From Candidatus Celerinatantimonas neptuna (GTDB taxonomy: Bacteria; Pseudomonadota; Gammaproteobacteria; Enterobacterales; Celerinatantimonadaceae): a stretch of 64,000 bases of DNA. The position numbers and the translations under genes were made by a program. This document shows positions 50,972 through 61,727 of this stretch, piece by piece. Below the pieces are notes generated by a model. It searched no databases and was not told where the DNA came from. It saw only the letters and a list, made by a program, of their open reading frames with translations. Each line of letters starts with the position of its first letter. The first letter of the stretch is position 1. The stretch is taken from contig OU461276.1 of NCBI GenBank assembly GCA_911810475.1, positions 427,501-491,500 of the forward strand. Reading direction: 5' to 3'.

Positions 50972-51050
50972 AAAAACCAAACTCTATCTAAAACAGCTTT
51001 ATACCAACTAAATCGACAACTATAAACACTCTCTAAAACCCTATAAAAAC

Positions 51051-51824
51051 TTACGATAAATGCCGCTTAAATATTGGTTTTGAGTAGGTTGATTCATCCG
51101 GACAATATGAATAACCGCCATAATCAAACTCCAGTAATTCATCCACATCATGAATACGCCGGTCAACCATATAGCGAACCATGAGCCCCCGAGCTTTTTT
51201 AGCGTAAAAACTAATAATTTTATACTGGCCATTCTTAAAATCTTTAAACACCGGAGTGATGATATCCCCTTGAATCAAGCCAGATTTCACAGCTTTAAAA
51301 TATTCATTAGAAGCAAGGTTAATCAATAAATCATCACCTTGCTCCGACAACGACTGATTTATCACATCGGTGATCAGCGTTCCCCAAAAATCATATAAAT
51401 TTCGCCCCCGCGGATTATCCAATCTGATCCCCATTTCTAAACGATATGCCATCATTAAATCTAGAGGCCTCAGGACACCATACAGACCTGATAAAATTCT
51501 CAGGTGTTGGCTGATAAATGATAAATCATCTGGTGTTAAACTATCTGCGTCTAACCCCGTATAAACATCACCTCTAAACGCAAATAATGCAGCTTTAGCT
51601 GTATCTGCCTGAAACGGTATCTGCCAGTCACTAAAACGTGCAGCATTCAATCCTGCTAATTTATCACTAATTTTCATTAGCGATGCAATTTGAGCCGGTG
51701 TTAGCTGCCGGGCTCTTTCTATTAAGAGCTGACTGTCCTCAAGCATAAAAGGCTGAGAAAAGTCAGCTTCAGGGGCCGGAGTCATAAAATCCAAAGTCTT
51801 GGCTGGAGAGATAACTGCAAGCAT
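51051..51824 (-). CDS. yaaA: peroxide stress protein YaaA
   Basis: A 257-residue protein (E. coli 258) of the UPF0246/DUF328 family. [78 protein letters not shown] and the C-terminal [19 protein letters not shown] match throughout. In E. coli it is induced by OxyR and limits free iron during peroxide stress; the fold binds DNA in vitro. The gene is on its own, convergent with cfa, with a terminator about 80 bp after it. Confidence 0.94.
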   Translation of the reverse strand: MLAVISPAKTLDFMTPAPEADFSQPFMLEDSQLLIERARQLTPAQIASLMKISDKLAGLNAARFSDWQIPFQADTAKAALFAFRGDVYTGLDADSLTPDDLSFISQHLRILSGLYGVLRPLDLMMAYRLEMGIRLDNPRGRNLYDFWGTLITDVINQSLSEQGDDLLINLASNEYFKAVKSGLIQGDIITPVFKDFKNGQYKIISFYAKKARGLMVRYMVDRRIHDVDELLEFDYGGYSYCPDESTYSKPIFKRHLS

Positions 51825-51949
51825 GCATGATTCCTTCGCAAATAAAGATATAAATGAGTTTAGTTTACCGGCGAGGATTTCTTTCGTCTAATTCATGCAA
51901 CAAACCTGAACCATAGTAAAAAACGATTAATCATATGGCCACACCTCTG

Positions 51950-52984
51950 CTAATACATCATTTCAGGGATAAGAGTATTTTTCACGGACAAGTTAGAAAT
52001 CAGTCCTTGTTGCTGTAGGTTTCGCATATGTTGCTCAAACGTCTGCATTCCCTGTGATGACCCTGTTTGCATTAATGATGCAATCTGTTCTACTTTATCA
52101 TCACGAATTAGATGAGCTATCGCTGGTGTATTACACAAAATTTCATAGGCAGCAATACGTCCCCCAGCTATTGCCGGAAGCAATTTCTGGCCAACAACCC
52201 CTTTTAGAGATCCAGCTAATAATGAACGGATAAACGAACGCTCAGTCGCCGGAAAAATATCAATCATGCGATGAACAGCATCTGACGCTGACGGCGTATG
52301 TAATGTGGCTAACACCAGGTGACCGGTCTCTGCAGCAGTTAAAGCTAACTTGATCGTTTCATAATCCCTCAACTCCCCGACAAGAATAACATCAGGATCT
52401 TCCCGTAAAGCCCCGCGCAAAGCCTGATTAAACCCTAATGTCTCAAGCCCTACTCCACGCTGATGAATTAAGCACTGTTTAGAGTGATAAATAAACTCGA
52501 TTGGATCTTCAATCGTAATGACATGGCGGGGTAATGATGTATTCATATACTCGACCATTGCAGCCAGTGTCGTCGATTTACCGCCCCCCGTGGCTCCAGT
52601 CACCAAAACCAACCCTGAGCTCATCTGACAAAAGTGGCTCACAATATCAGGTGTCCCCAGCTTCTCCAGTGTCGGTATCTGGGAGGACACGAGCCTAAAA
52701 GCTGCCGCACATCCTCGATGATGAAAAAAGAAATTTGCACGAACCCGCCCGATGTTTGCGATACTCAACCCAATGTCCAGTTCTTTCACTTGGGACCAGG
52801 CTAACTGTTGCTTCTGATCAAGCAAAGATTCTAGCATTACTCTCAATTGATCATTATTTATGATGGGGAATTTAGATGGTCGTAGCTCGCCATCAATTCG
52901 TAAAACAGGAGAAAGTCCTGCAGAGAGGTGTAGATCAGAAGCATTATGATTTACACTAAATTCCAATAACTCAAATATATCCAT
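51950..52984 (-). CDS. PilT/YggR-like type IV pilus retraction ATPase
   Basis: A 344-residue secretion ATPase. The N-terminal PilT PAS-like domain (MDIFELLEFSVNHNASDLHLSAGLSPVLRIDGEL) precedes Walker A GATGGGKSTTLAAM (about 126-139), the Asp box with ITIEDPIEF, Walker B DPDVILVGELRD and the His box GHLVLATLHT. The GATGxGKS, ELRD and VLATLHT variants resemble E. coli YggR more than classical PilT. No pilU follows, and no pilus genes are near. The ATG at 52984 aligns with PilT starts; a GTG at 53002 is an alternative. It is divergent from yggS with 23 bp between starts. Confidence 0.85.
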   Translation of the reverse strand: MDIFELLEFSVNHNASDLHLSAGLSPVLRIDGELRPSKFPIINNDQLRVMLESLLDQKQQLAWSQVKELDIGLSIANIGRVRANFFFHHRGCAAAFRLVSSQIPTLEKLGTPDIVSHFCQMSSGLVLVTGATGGGKSTTLAAMVEYMNTSLPRHVITIEDPIEFIYHSKQCLIHQRGVGLETLGFNQALRGALREDPDVILVGELRDYETIKLALTAAETGHLVLATLHTPSASDAVHRMIDIFPATERSFIRSLLAGSLKGVVGQKLLPAIAGGRIAAYEILCNTPAIAHLIRDDKVEQIASLMQTGSSQGMQTFEQHMRNLQQQGLISNLSVKNTLIPEMMY

Positions 52985-53007
52985 TCTCTTTAAAAACACC
53001 ACATATC

Positions 53008-53706
53008 ATGAACATTAATCAACGACTCAATCAAATCCATCAGACCATTCAACAAACAGAGCAACAAAACCACCGACACGATCATGTCAAATTGCTCGCA
53101 GTTAGCAAAACTAAGCCCCTTAAAGCAGTCGAGCAGGCCTATCAGGCAGGACAACGCTATTTTGGAGAAAACTACGTTCAAGAAGGCGTTGATAAAATCA
53201 ACGCAGCCAGTCAATCCTCATGGCTCACAGACCCAATTGAATGGCATTTTATTGGTCCGCTTCAATCCAATAAGACACGTATTGTTGCAGAGCATTTCGA
53301 TTGGGTACAAACCGTCGATCGAGAAAAAATAGCCAAACGACTATCCGAACAACGTCCTCAAAATAAAGGACCTCTAAATATCTGTATTCAGATTAATATC
53401 AGTAACGAGCAAAGTAAATCAGGCATTTCATTAACTGCTGTTTCTACTCTGGCAGCTTTGATAAACTCTTTACCTAATCTGCAATTAAGAGGGTTAATGG
53501 CAATTGGAGGGCGAGGACATCCCGAACAGGAGTTCCAGAAAATGCACCAGGCATTTACTCAGCTTCAAAAAACCTATCCCCAAGTTGATACATTATCGAT
53601 GGGTATGACGGGTGATATGTCTTTGGCAATCGCGAATGGCAGCACCTTAGTTCGTATCGGCACAGCCATTTTTGGTGAACGAGATTACTCTCAAAAACCC
53701 CAATAG
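53008..53706 (+). CDS. yggS: pyridoxal phosphate homeostasis protein YggS
   Basis: A 232-residue PLP-binding fold III protein (E. coli 234). LLAVSKTKPLKAVEQAYQAGQRYFGENYVQE contains the PLP lysine, with WHFIGPLQSNKTR, VQTVDREKIAKRLSE, INISNEQSKSGI, LRGLMAIGG and SMGMTGDMSLAIANGSTLVRIGTAIFG typical. It keeps free PLP and amino acid pools balanced but is no enzyme by itself. The order yggS-proC-yggT is conserved across gammaproteobacteria. proC begins 7 bp after its stop. Confidence 0.95.
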   Translation: MNINQRLNQIHQTIQQTEQQNHRHDHVKLLAVSKTKPLKAVEQAYQAGQRYFGENYVQEGVDKINAASQSSWLTDPIEWHFIGPLQSNKTRIVAEHFDWVQTVDREKIAKRLSEQRPQNKGPLNICIQINISNEQSKSGISLTAVSTLAALINSLPNLQLRGLMAIGGRGHPEQEFQKMHQAFTQLQKTYPQVDTLSMGMTGDMSLAIANGSTLVRIGTAIFGERDYSQKPQ

Positions 53707-53713
53707 GAGCATT

Positions 53714-54532
53714 ATGGCAACTTCAAAAATTGTATTTATCGGAGCTGGTCATATGGCAACCAGCCTGATTTTTGGAATGATTAATCAAGGTATAGATCCC
53801 AAACGCATTTCAGCCTGTGATCATAATCCACCAAAATTAAAAAAATTGAATCAAGACTACGCCATCACTACTTTTGCAGATAGTGTTAAAGCGATACAAA
53901 ATGCAGATATCGTCGTTTTAGCAGTCAAACCACAAGTCATGCAGCCTCTTTGCGAACGATTTCATCAAGAAAGCGATCTGTCACATAAACTATTTATTTC
54001 GATTGCAGCAGGGATCTCCTGTAACCGTCTGACACAGTGGCTTGGCAACGTCCCGATCATCCGCTGCATGCCTAATTTACCGGCCAAAATCGGACTCGGC
54101 GTCACTGGATTATACGCAGACCAAGACATAACGCCAGACCAACGCATTGAAGCAACACAAATTATGTCAGCCGTTGGCAAAACAATATGGGTCTCAAAAG
54201 AGGATGCGATAAACCACATCATTGCCATCGCAGGAAGCTCACCTGCTTACTTCTTCTTATTCATGGATGCAATGCAACAATATGCACAAGAATTAGGCTT
54301 TTCAAGTGATGATGCCCGGGATATTGTGACACAAACAGCTTTAGGTAGTGTCACTTTGGCAATCGACTCTGCGGAACAAACGCTGGCAACCATGTGTCAA
54401 AATGTTGCAGTCAAAGGAGGAACAACAGCAGAAGCAATCCGTACCTTTGAGCAAGCCGGACTTAGAAACACCGTAAAACAAGCGATGCAAGCAGCCATCG
54501 AGCGTGGCCGACAGCTCGAATTGCAACTCTAG
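53714..54532 (+). CDS. proC: pyrroline-5-carboxylate reductase
   Basis: A 272-residue enzyme (E. coli 269). The Rossmann motif is VFIGAGHMATSLIFGMI, then ADIVVLAVKPQVM, ISIAAGISCNRLTQWLG..IIRCMPNLPAKIGLG, and the dimerisation helix region ending in QNVAVKGGTTAEAIRTFEQAGLRNTVKQAM. It reduces pyrroline-5-carboxylate to proline with NADPH. The ATG at 53714 has TAGGAG 4 bp upstream and is preferred to a start at 53672 inside yggS. Confidence 0.96.
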   Translation: MATSKIVFIGAGHMATSLIFGMINQGIDPKRISACDHNPPKLKKLNQDYAITTFADSVKAIQNADIVVLAVKPQVMQPLCERFHQESDLSHKLFISIAAGISCNRLTQWLGNVPIIRCMPNLPAKIGLGVTGLYADQDITPDQRIEATQIMSAVGKTIWVSKEDAINHIIAIAGSSPAYFFLFMDAMQQYAQELGFSSDDARDIVTQTALGSVTLAIDSAEQTLATMCQNVAVKGGTTAEAIRTFEQAGLRNTVKQAMQAAIERGRQLELQL

Positions 54533-54549
54533 AGAGAACCACGAAACTT

Positions 54550-55098
54550 ATGACAGCGTTTAACTATTTAATTACGACTTTATTCGACCTCTATCTAATG
54601 ATCATCATTTTACGTGTATGGTTACAGCTAGCCCGGGCCGATTTTTATAATCCATTTAGTCAATTTATGGTCAGAGCCACAAACCCGCTACTCAAACCTC
54701 TACGTCGGGTCATTCCAGGATTCGCAGGAATCGACTGGGCCGGCATCGTACTTGCTCTGATTGTTGCCGCAGTAAAATGGGCACTCATCATGAAAATTGT
54801 CCAAGGATTTATTTTTTGGGGAGCCCTTCCGATATATTCACTGCTCACCGTGCTCAAACAGGCTGGCACATTACTTTTCTGGGTCCTTCTCATCAGAGCT
54901 GTTCTTAGCTGGGTTAGCCAGGGACGCAGCCCTATAGAATATGTATTTATGCAACTTACTGAACCTTTCCTTGCTCCCATCCGCCGTATTATTCCTGTCG
55001 TGGGCGGATTGGATCTGTCCGTTTTAGTCCTGTTTATTCTGCTCAACTTTATCAATATTTTATTAGCCACCCACATCCCTTTATGGCGAATAATGTAG
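54550..55098 (+). CDS. yggT: YggT family membrane protein
   Basis: A 182-residue protein made of two tandem YggT units of about 90 residues, each with two membrane helices and the motif NP[FL]..P..R.IP...G[IL]D. Copies are YNPFSQFMVRATNPLLKPLRRVIPGFAGIDWAG and YVFMQLTEPFLAPIRRIIPVVGGLDLS. Homologs are linked to osmotic tolerance and, in plastids, to thylakoid and nucleoid organisation, but the molecular role is open. It follows proC by 17 bp. A 25-bp inverted repeat begins 8 bp after its stop. Confidence 0.92.
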   Translation: MTAFNYLITTLFDLYLMIIILRVWLQLARADFYNPFSQFMVRATNPLLKPLRRVIPGFAGIDWAGIVLALIVAAVKWALIMKIVQGFIFWGALPIYSLLTVLKQAGTLLFWVLLIRAVLSWVSQGRSPIEYVFMQLTEPFLAPIRRIIPVVGGLDLSVLVLFILLNFINILLATHIPLWRIM

Positions 55099-55106
55099 GG
55101 ATAAAT

Positions 55107-55163
55107 ACAGGGATACACATACCCGGTTCAAGGACCATTTGAACTGGGTATGTGTATCCCTGT
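55107..55163. repeat. 25-bp inverted repeat after yggT
   Basis: Arms of 25 nt at 55107-55131 and 55139-55163 are complementary except for one G-T pair, with a 7-nt loop. It is far longer than other terminators here and has no T tract on the plus side, so it may stabilise the 3' end of the yggS-proC-yggT message or be a small palindromic element. Confidence 0.75.
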
Positions 55164-55570
55164 TAACTTATTAAAAATGTAAATAAAATCAAATCTCATA
55201 GTACCAGACTATCACTTCAGGCAATGAGAGATTATGATATAGCAACTTAAGGATGATTTAGCGGATAGCTAGCCGTCTCTTCAAAGATTTATTTTCTTGA
55301 ATGATTTAAGCAAGGATGAGTGGATAGGTAATTTCTATTCACTAGCTTTTTTCTCTGTATATTCAGACCTTATTGCTTGCTAAGACCATAGCGCATACCT
55401 ATGAAACTTAAATAACAAGTAATTACGAAAACCATCTTTGAATATAAACAGACCCTATAGAAATGCCATCTATCTCATCTAATCGAAACTCACCTTAAAT
55501 TTCTTAAAATCAAAGAACGTAATCGAGCCATTTCTAAATAGTAATTTTGATGTATACGAAGTAAACGAGC
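55164..55570. other. intergenic region before the chemoreceptor gene
   Basis: About 407 bp, A+T rich, without reading frames or structures that I can support. It should contain the chemoreceptor promoter; no clear sigma-28 match was seen. Confidence 0.4.
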
Positions 55571-57487
55571 ATGGACAAACTCAAAACGATCAGTATTCGA
55601 AATAAAATAATCCTTGTCATCGCATTAGCTGTTATTTTTTCAACAGCTATAGTCGGATGGATCATTCAGCAAAACTGCAAAACCATTGTCCGACACCGAC
55701 TACTCGATGTTGAACTACCTTATATACTGGATAAAATTTCCTCAAATATAGATAATCAAGTCCACATATTACTGGCGGCCAGCCAGCAATTTACCACCAA
55801 TAAATTCATCCAAGACATCTTTCATAATGGAAAAATCAGCCCAAAAAATGAAGCGGAGTTAATCAACCAACTCAGACAACTACGCCAACAATACGGGCTA
55901 TCCGATGCAACCATTGCCAGTCGAAAAACAGCTAACTTCTGGAACCAAAATGGATTTCTAAGACAATTAACACGAGAGCGAGATCCATGGTTTTTTAACT
56001 TTATTGATTCAGGAAAAGCCACACTCGTTAGCATGTATCGCGAAACCAATGGTGAAGTCAAAATGTTCGTTGACTATCAACAACGACAAGGCAAGCTAAT
56101 GACCAGTGTTGGAAGATCCATGACAGACATGGTCTCTTTATTAGCTCATTTTAGAATTGAAAAGTCAGGTTATGTTTATCTCACGAATGCTGATGGCATT
56201 GTTCAAATAGCCAGTCATGAAACCTTAGTAAAAAAAACACTTTCAGGATTATATCAAGGACATTCCTCAACACTCCTGAAAAAAGATCGTTTTAATCTCA
56301 TTCAGGCTACCTATAAAGGACGCAAAATTTTCGTTGCCAGTCACTATATTCCATCTATGAATTGGTTCGTCGTTGGTGTCATTCCTGTTAATGAAATATT
56401 TGTCGATATACACAAAATTACTCAGCAAATAATTATCACGACAACGATTGTCGCAATTATATTTATCTTATTCGGATTTATATTAGCAAATGAAATAGCT
56501 AATCCAATCAAATATATAGCAAGTCGCTTTAGTAAACTCAGTCAGGGAGATGGTGATTTATCGCAACGCCTGGATATCGTAGGAAAAGACGAAATTGCCC
56601 AGTTGAGTCAAGGTTTTAATATTTTTATCAATCGGATTCACCATTCAATGTTAGCTGTCGCATCAACCAGCGAACAATTACAACTTGAAGCAAAAAGTGT
56701 CTCCCAAAGAGCCTCAACCACCCACAATAACAGCCAAAACCAACATGCTCAGTCATTACAGATTGTCACAGCCATGAACCAAATGGGAGCAACAATTAGT
56801 GAAATTGCCAGTAATGCCGCAACCGCATCAGATTCTGCAAAGCAAGCATCAGAAAATGTAGACAAAGGTAGTCAGGTCGTCCATCAGACAAAAAATACTA
56901 TTCATCATTTAGCAGAAAATATGAATAATGCGACCTCACAAGTAAAAAACCTAGCCTCAACAACAGATAAAATTGGTTCAATTCTTGATGTGATTCAAAG
57001 TGTCTCTGAACAAACTAACCTATTGGCACTCAATGCAGCCATTGAAGCAGCCAGAGCTGGTGAACACGGCAGAGGTTTCGCGGTTGTTGCTGACGAAGTG
57101 CGAAATCTGGCTCAACGAACCGCAGAATCAGCGACTCAGATCAAAACCATCATTGATGAATTACAAATTGATAGTCAGGATGCCGTCAATGCCATGCAGA
57201 CCGGCCAACAGGCAACAGAACAAGGAGTCTGTGCTTCCGATGAAGCTGTATCAGTGCTCACTGAAATTCAGACCCATATTCAAGATATGAATGATCGAAA
57301 CAGACAGGTTGCCACTGCAACAGAAGAACAGGCAGCAGCTGTACATAACATTAATACCAACATTGAAGGGATGAATCAAATCAATGAAGCTACCACTCAA
57401 ACGGCCGACGAGTTAGCACAAGCAAGTCAGGAACTTCACAATCTGGCAAACAGCCTTAGTCATCTTGTCGGACATTTTAGTCTGTAG
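55571..57487 (+). CDS. methyl-accepting chemotaxis protein (dCache type)
   Basis: A 638-residue transmembrane chemoreceptor. TM1 spans about residues 13-33, and a periplasmic double-Cache sensor occupies roughly 35-280 ([76 protein letters not shown]). TM2 is about 289-309 and HAMP 310-362. The signalling tip lies near 475-520: [41 protein letters not shown]. The C-terminus lacks a CheR-binding pentapeptide. The ligand is not predictable; dCache receptors often sense amino acids. It stands alone, with a terminator 64 bp after the stop. Confidence 0.93.
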   Translation: MDKLKTISIRNKIILVIALAVIFSTAIVGWIIQQNCKTIVRHRLLDVELPYILDKISSNIDNQVHILLAASQQFTTNKFIQDIFHNGKISPKNEAELINQLRQLRQQYGLSDATIASRKTANFWNQNGFLRQLTRERDPWFFNFIDSGKATLVSMYRETNGEVKMFVDYQQRQGKLMTSVGRSMTDMVSLLAHFRIEKSGYVYLTNADGIVQIASHETLVKKTLSGLYQGHSSTLLKKDRFNLIQATYKGRKIFVASHYIPSMNWFVVGVIPVNEIFVDIHKITQQIIITTTIVAIIFILFGFILANEIANPIKYIASRFSKLSQGDGDLSQRLDIVGKDEIAQLSQGFNIFINRIHHSMLAVASTSEQLQLEAKSVSQRASTTHNNSQNQHAQSLQIVTAMNQMGATISEIASNAATASDSAKQASENVDKGSQVVHQTKNTIHHLAENMNNATSQVKNLASTTDKIGSILDVIQSVSEQTNLLALNAAIEAARAGEHGRGFAVVADEVRNLAQRTAESATQIKTIIDELQIDSQDAVNAMQTGQQATEQGVCASDEAVSVLTEIQTHIQDMNDRNRQVATATEEQAAAVHNINTNIEGMNQINEATTQTADELAQASQELHNLANSLSHLVGHFSL

Positions 57488-57551
57488 CCGATTATTTTTA
57501 TCCACCAGAATATGTTGAAGTATTGAAATTTAACTTTACTGAATGGACACA

Positions 57552-57585
57552 GGTTACATGCTTAGCAAATCTTAAGTATGTAACC
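57552..57585 (+). terminator. probable terminator after the chemoreceptor gene
   Basis: A 13-bp stem with one G-T pair (57552-57564 with 57573-57585, 8-nt loop) is followed by TTAATAAG. The T tract is short, so efficiency may be modest. Confidence 0.55.
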
Positions 57586-58064
57586 TTAATAAGACTCGTT
57601 CACATCCTTGATACAAATAAATACCGACAATAATAACTCTTTGAATTTAACTAAAAACACATCACCTTTCAATCAAAAAACAGGCCAAAGTTAATTAATT
57701 CATAACCAGACAACCTTAACAAAATTTAGTTATTTAACACTTCCACCACTAAAATTAAAAAGAGAATAAGTTTCATCAAGTTCTCAATTAATTTTTGTAA
57801 TAAAACATGACGAAAATAACATCAACCTCACCTTTTCATGCATTAAATTCAATTAAAATTACACTTTTCTAGTGATAAATAAAAATTTATAGGAGTACAA
57901 TCTTCTGTGTTGCGTATTTGGCCTTATCAGTTAATCGATGCATATCTAATTTTTTAGATGATCATGGAAGATAGCGTATTTTTTGCAATTTATTAACATT
58001 TTATTTATGCCACAATACCTATACCTAAATCATCCAAAACTTTTCTAAGCGGTAAACTTTTACT
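57586..58064. other. A+T-rich region upstream of maeA
   Basis: About 480 bp without a gene. It contains a short palindrome ATCTAA-TTTT-TTAGAT at 57944-57959, a TTGCAA element at 57983-57988 that could be a -35, and very A+T-rich sequence up to the maeA start. A regulator site is possible, but none is recognised with confidence. Confidence 0.4.
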
Positions 58065-59753
58065 ATGGAAAATTTAAAACGTCCTATTTATATCCCTTAT
58101 GCGGGACCAGCCTTGCTCGAAACCCCACTACTCAATAAAGGAAATGCCTTCACTAATGAAGAACGGATTTCCTTTAACTTAGAAGGCTTACTTCCTCAAT
58201 CGATAGAAACCATTGAAGAACAAACACAAAGGGCTCTGGAACAATATCGTAGTTTTCGTAGTGATCTAAACAAACACATATTTCTACGTAATATCCAAGA
58301 TACCAATGAAACGCTTTTCTATCGATTAGTCACCGAAAATATTGCGGAAATGATGCCAATTATCTATACCCCGACCGTTGGCATGGCTTGTGAACAATTC
58401 TCAAACATTTATCGCCGTTCACGCGGACTTTTTATCTCTTATCCTAACCGTGAGCACATCGAAGAAGTTCTGAACAATGCAACACGTCATAATGTTAAAG
58501 TCATTGTAGTCACAGATGGAGAAAGGATCTTAGGCCTCGGCGATCAGGGTATCGGTGGAATGGGTATCCCAATCGGAAAATTATCACTCTATACTGCATG
58601 TGGCGGTATTAGCCCAGCCTACACCCAACCTGTCATTTTAGATGTCGGGACCAACAATCAACATCTTCTCGATGACCCAATGTATATGGGATGGCGTCAT
58701 GCTCGTATCAGCGGTGAAGAATACGACAAATTTGTTGACCAATTTATCCAGGCTGTAAAAGTTCGCTGGCCAGATTGCCTGATTCAATTCGAAGATTTTG
58801 CCCAGGCAAATGCAAATCCATTACTGGATCGTTACCGTGACGAGCTCTGCTGCTTCAACGATGATATTCAAGGAACAGCATCCATTGCAGTTGGTTCTCT
58901 ACTTGCAGCCTGTAAAGCCAATGGCGAAAAACTAAGTGCACAACGCATCTGTTTTGCCGGTGCCGGTTCAGCAGGTTGCGGTATCGCAGAGGCAATTATC
59001 CGGGCAATGGTCAATGAAGGCATTAATGAAGCCCAGGCTCGTAAACAGGTATTTATGGTTGACCGGTGGGGTCTGTTACAAGATAACATGCCAAACCTGC
59101 AATCATTCCAAAAACCTTTGGCTCAAGCAGCTAATTTGCTTAAACAATGGGAAATTGAAGGTGATAGCATATCACTACAGCAAGTCGTTGAGCATGGTCA
59201 ACCTACTATATTAATTGGGGTTTCTGGTGCCAGCGGCCTGTTTACTGAAGAACTAATCCGTAAAATGAACAGTTATTGCAATCGCCCCATTATCTTCCCT
59301 ATGTCAAATCCGACCAGCCGGATTGAAGCCCGCCCTGAAGATATTCTTCGTTGGACAGACGGACATGCTCTGGTTGCCACAGGGAGCCCATTCGCTGATG
59401 TTCATTTTGGCGACAAAAGCTACCCAATTGCTCAGTGTAACAACAGCTATATCTTCCCAGGTGTTGGTCTTGCTGTTATTGCTGCACAAATTACCCGGAT
59501 TACCGATGAAATGCTAATGGCAGCAAGTCGCACACTGGCTGAGCACTCTCCCCTAGCTAAAGATAGCGAAGGTTGCTTATTACCACCATTGGATGAAATC
59601 CAGGAGCTTAGCAAAGACATCGCATTTGCAGTTGCTAAACAAGCGATCGCAGAAGGTTTAGCGCCTAAAATTAGTGATGATTATTTACATCAGTCCATTG
59701 AAAACAATTTCTGGATTCCTGAATATCGTCGCTATAAACGAACCTCTTTCTAA
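58065..59753 (+). CDS. maeA: NAD-dependent malic enzyme
   Basis: A 562-residue malic enzyme (E. coli MaeA 565). [25 protein letters not shown] begins the protein. [44 protein letters not shown], the divalent-metal region [41 protein letters not shown], and the nucleotide site [15 protein letters not shown] with [15 protein letters not shown] follow. It decarboxylates malate to pyruvate using NAD, linking the citrate cycle to pyruvate. No ribosome site better than AAGCGG is visible before the ATG. It is monocistronic, ending at a terminator. Confidence 0.96.
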   Translation: MENLKRPIYIPYAGPALLETPLLNKGNAFTNEERISFNLEGLLPQSIETIEEQTQRALEQYRSFRSDLNKHIFLRNIQDTNETLFYRLVTENIAEMMPIIYTPTVGMACEQFSNIYRRSRGLFISYPNREHIEEVLNNATRHNVKVIVVTDGERILGLGDQGIGGMGIPIGKLSLYTACGGISPAYTQPVILDVGTNNQHLLDDPMYMGWRHARISGEEYDKFVDQFIQAVKVRWPDCLIQFEDFAQANANPLLDRYRDELCCFNDDIQGTASIAVGSLLAACKANGEKLSAQRICFAGAGSAGCGIAEAIIRAMVNEGINEAQARKQVFMVDRWGLLQDNMPNLQSFQKPLAQAANLLKQWEIEGDSISLQQVVEHGQPTILIGVSGASGLFTEELIRKMNSYCNRPIIFPMSNPTSRIEARPEDILRWTDGHALVATGSPFADVHFGDKSYPIAQCNNSYIFPGVGLAVIAAQITRITDEMLMAASRTLAEHSPLAKDSEGCLLPPLDEIQELSKDIAFAVAKQAIAEGLAPKISDDYLHQSIENNFWIPEYRRYKRTSF

Positions 59754-59766
59754 TATAAACAAATTT

Positions 59767-59789
59767 AAAGGGGGATTTTTCCCCTTTTT
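59767..59789 (+). terminator. intrinsic terminator of maeA
   Basis: AAAGGGG (59767-59773) pairs with CCCCTTT (59781-59787), ending in a T tract, 14 bp after the maeA stop. Confidence 0.85.
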
Positions 59790-59905
59790 ATTCTTATTCG
59801 TATTATGCTCACACAGCACTTCTGAAGCTTCCTTCAAGCTATGTTAAAAGCTGATTAATTCGTTTATGATGCCCACATTTCATAAGCAACTAGTTAAAAA
59901 AGCCG

Positions 59906-60502
59906 ATGACCAAAATCGTACTTGCGACATCGAATCAGGGTAAAGTCGCCGAATTACAATCTATTTTGACACCACACAAAATGACTGTCGTACCACAATC
60001 TCAATTCAATGTGACAAATGCCGAAGAAACCGGAACAACATTTGTCGAAAATGCGATAATCAAAGCACGCCATGCAGCCACAACAACAGGATTACCTGCT
60101 ATTGCCGATGATTCTGGTTTAACCGTTGATGCTCTTGATGGTGCACCAGGAATATACTCAGCCCGCTTTAGTGGACCATCGGCTACCGACCAAACCAACA
60201 TCGAAAAACTTCTGGAAAAGCTAAAAAATACATCTGATGAAAACAGACAAGCCAGTTTTCATTGTGTATTAGTCTATTTAAAACATGCCGATGACCCCAC
60301 ACCTCTTATCTGTCATGGACAATGGCATGGTCGGATAGCCCATCAATGTCATGGCTCAAATGGCTTTGGCTATGATCCGATTTTTTATCCAAACGGAATG
60401 AGCATAACCTCGGCCGAACTTAAGCCAGCTGAAAAAAATAAAGTCAGCCATCGAGGACAAGCCTTAGATCAGCTCATCAAACAATTTACGATGCTAAAAT
60501 AG
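59906..60502 (+). CDS. rdgB: dITP/XTP pyrophosphatase RdgB
   Basis: A 198-residue Ham1-family pyrophosphatase (E. coli 197). [18 protein letters not shown], the [14 protein letters not shown]-like segment, [25 protein letters not shown] with the catalytic Asp, and the [11 protein letters not shown] and [10 protein letters not shown] motifs are conserved. It hydrolyses non-canonical purine triphosphates (ITP, dITP, XTP) and so keeps deaminated bases out of DNA and RNA. hemW follows immediately, the conserved pairing; in E. coli yggU and yggT lie just upstream, whereas here yggT is about 5 kb away. Confidence 0.96.
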   Translation: MTKIVLATSNQGKVAELQSILTPHKMTVVPQSQFNVTNAEETGTTFVENAIIKARHAATTTGLPAIADDSGLTVDALDGAPGIYSARFSGPSATDQTNIEKLLEKLKNTSDENRQASFHCVLVYLKHADDPTPLICHGQWHGRIAHQCHGSNGFGYDPIFYPNGMSITSAELKPAEKNKVSHRGQALDQLIKQFTMLK

Positions 60503-60562
60503 TTGCTGTTCTACAGGTTAACGATACAACAACACAACTCAAAACCTATGAGCCTGAAATTT

Positions 60563-61711
60563 ATGCTACGCTTGCCCAAACTTTCGTTATATATCCATAT
60601 TCCCTGGTGTGTACAAAAATGCCCCTACTGCGACTTCAACTCCCATGCTCACCAGGGTGAATTACCTCAAAAAGCTTATATTGATGCATTAATAAGCGAT
60701 CTGGACCATGAGCTCTCCTGGGTACAAGGTCGTGCTCTACATAGCATCTTTATTGGTGGAGGAACTCCCAGTTTACTTAGTGGACAATCCATCGCTGATT
60801 TATTAAGTGGGATAACGAAACGTTTTACTTGTGAACAAAATATAGAAATCACAATGGAAGCCAATCCCGGAACAGCAGAAGCCAAACGCTTTAAAGAATA
60901 TTTCCAAGCCGGAATCAACAGACTATCACTCGGAATCCAAAGCTTTGATGATCAACAGCTAAAACGACTCGGTCGTATTCATGATTCAAAGCAAGCAATC
61001 GCTGCAATTAAAATGGCAAGAAATGTCGGTTTTAAACGATTAAATCTCGACCTAATGCATGGCTTACCTTATCAGGATGCCAACCAGGCGACAGCCGACC
61101 TAAAGCAGGCGATAGCTCTTGAACCCACTCACATCAGTTGGTACCAACTTACGATTGAGCCCAACACAGCCTTCGCCAGCCGGACTCCCAAACTCCCTGA
61201 TGACGAACGTTTATGGGATATAGAAATCGCCGGGAAACAGCTATTAGCAACGCATGGTTATGAACAATATGAAATTTCAGCATATGGCAGAGGAAATGAT
61301 CGTGCCAGACACAATTTAAACTATTGGCGTTTTGGGGATTATATTGGAATTGGCTGCGGTGCTCATGGCAAGCTCACTGAACCTGCTCAGAATACGCTCA
61401 CTCGCAGAGTCAAAGTCCGACATCCGAAAGGCTATCTAACTCCAAAACGAGATCCACTCGATCAATGCTGGACAATTACCGAAACTGAACGCCCGTTTGA
61501 ATATTTTCTCAATCGTTTTCGCTTATTTGAGCCAGTACCTAAATCGGAATTTATTGAACTGACCGGACTGCCGCTATCCTCTGTGGCAACGCCGATCAAT
61601 CAAGGTATAAAATTGGGGTTAATTAAAGAACGTGAAAATGACTGGCTGGTCACTCAGAGAGGCCATTTATTTCTCAACGATCTTTTGGATCTGTTTATCA
61701 GCGAAAACTAA
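60563..61711 (+). CDS. hemW: radical SAM family heme chaperone HemW
   Basis: A 382-residue HemN-like protein (E. coli HemW 378). LSLYIHIPWCVQKCPYCDFNSHA has the CxxxCxxC cluster ligands without the extra cysteine of true HemN. IFIGGGTPSLLS, EANPGTAEAKRFKEYFQAGINRLSLGIQSFDD and the RHNLNYWRFGDYIGIGCGAHGK motif (heme-related) are conserved. It binds heme and hands it to respiratory apoproteins rather than oxidising coproporphyrinogen. The ATG at 60563 gives the family start; the ATG at 60548 would add five residues. It converges on trmB with 16 bp between stops. Confidence 0.94.
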   Translation: MLRLPKLSLYIHIPWCVQKCPYCDFNSHAHQGELPQKAYIDALISDLDHELSWVQGRALHSIFIGGGTPSLLSGQSIADLLSGITKRFTCEQNIEITMEANPGTAEAKRFKEYFQAGINRLSLGIQSFDDQQLKRLGRIHDSKQAIAAIKMARNVGFKRLNLDLMHGLPYQDANQATADLKQAIALEPTHISWYQLTIEPNTAFASRTPKLPDDERLWDIEIAGKQLLATHGYEQYEISAYGRGNDRARHNLNYWRFGDYIGIGCGAHGKLTEPAQNTLTRRVKVRHPKGYLTPKRDPLDQCWTITETERPFEYFLNRFRLFEPVPKSEFIELTGLPLSSVATPINQGIKLGLIKERENDWLVTQRGHLFLNDLLDLFISEN

Positions 61712-61727
61712 GCTCAAACAATGGAGG

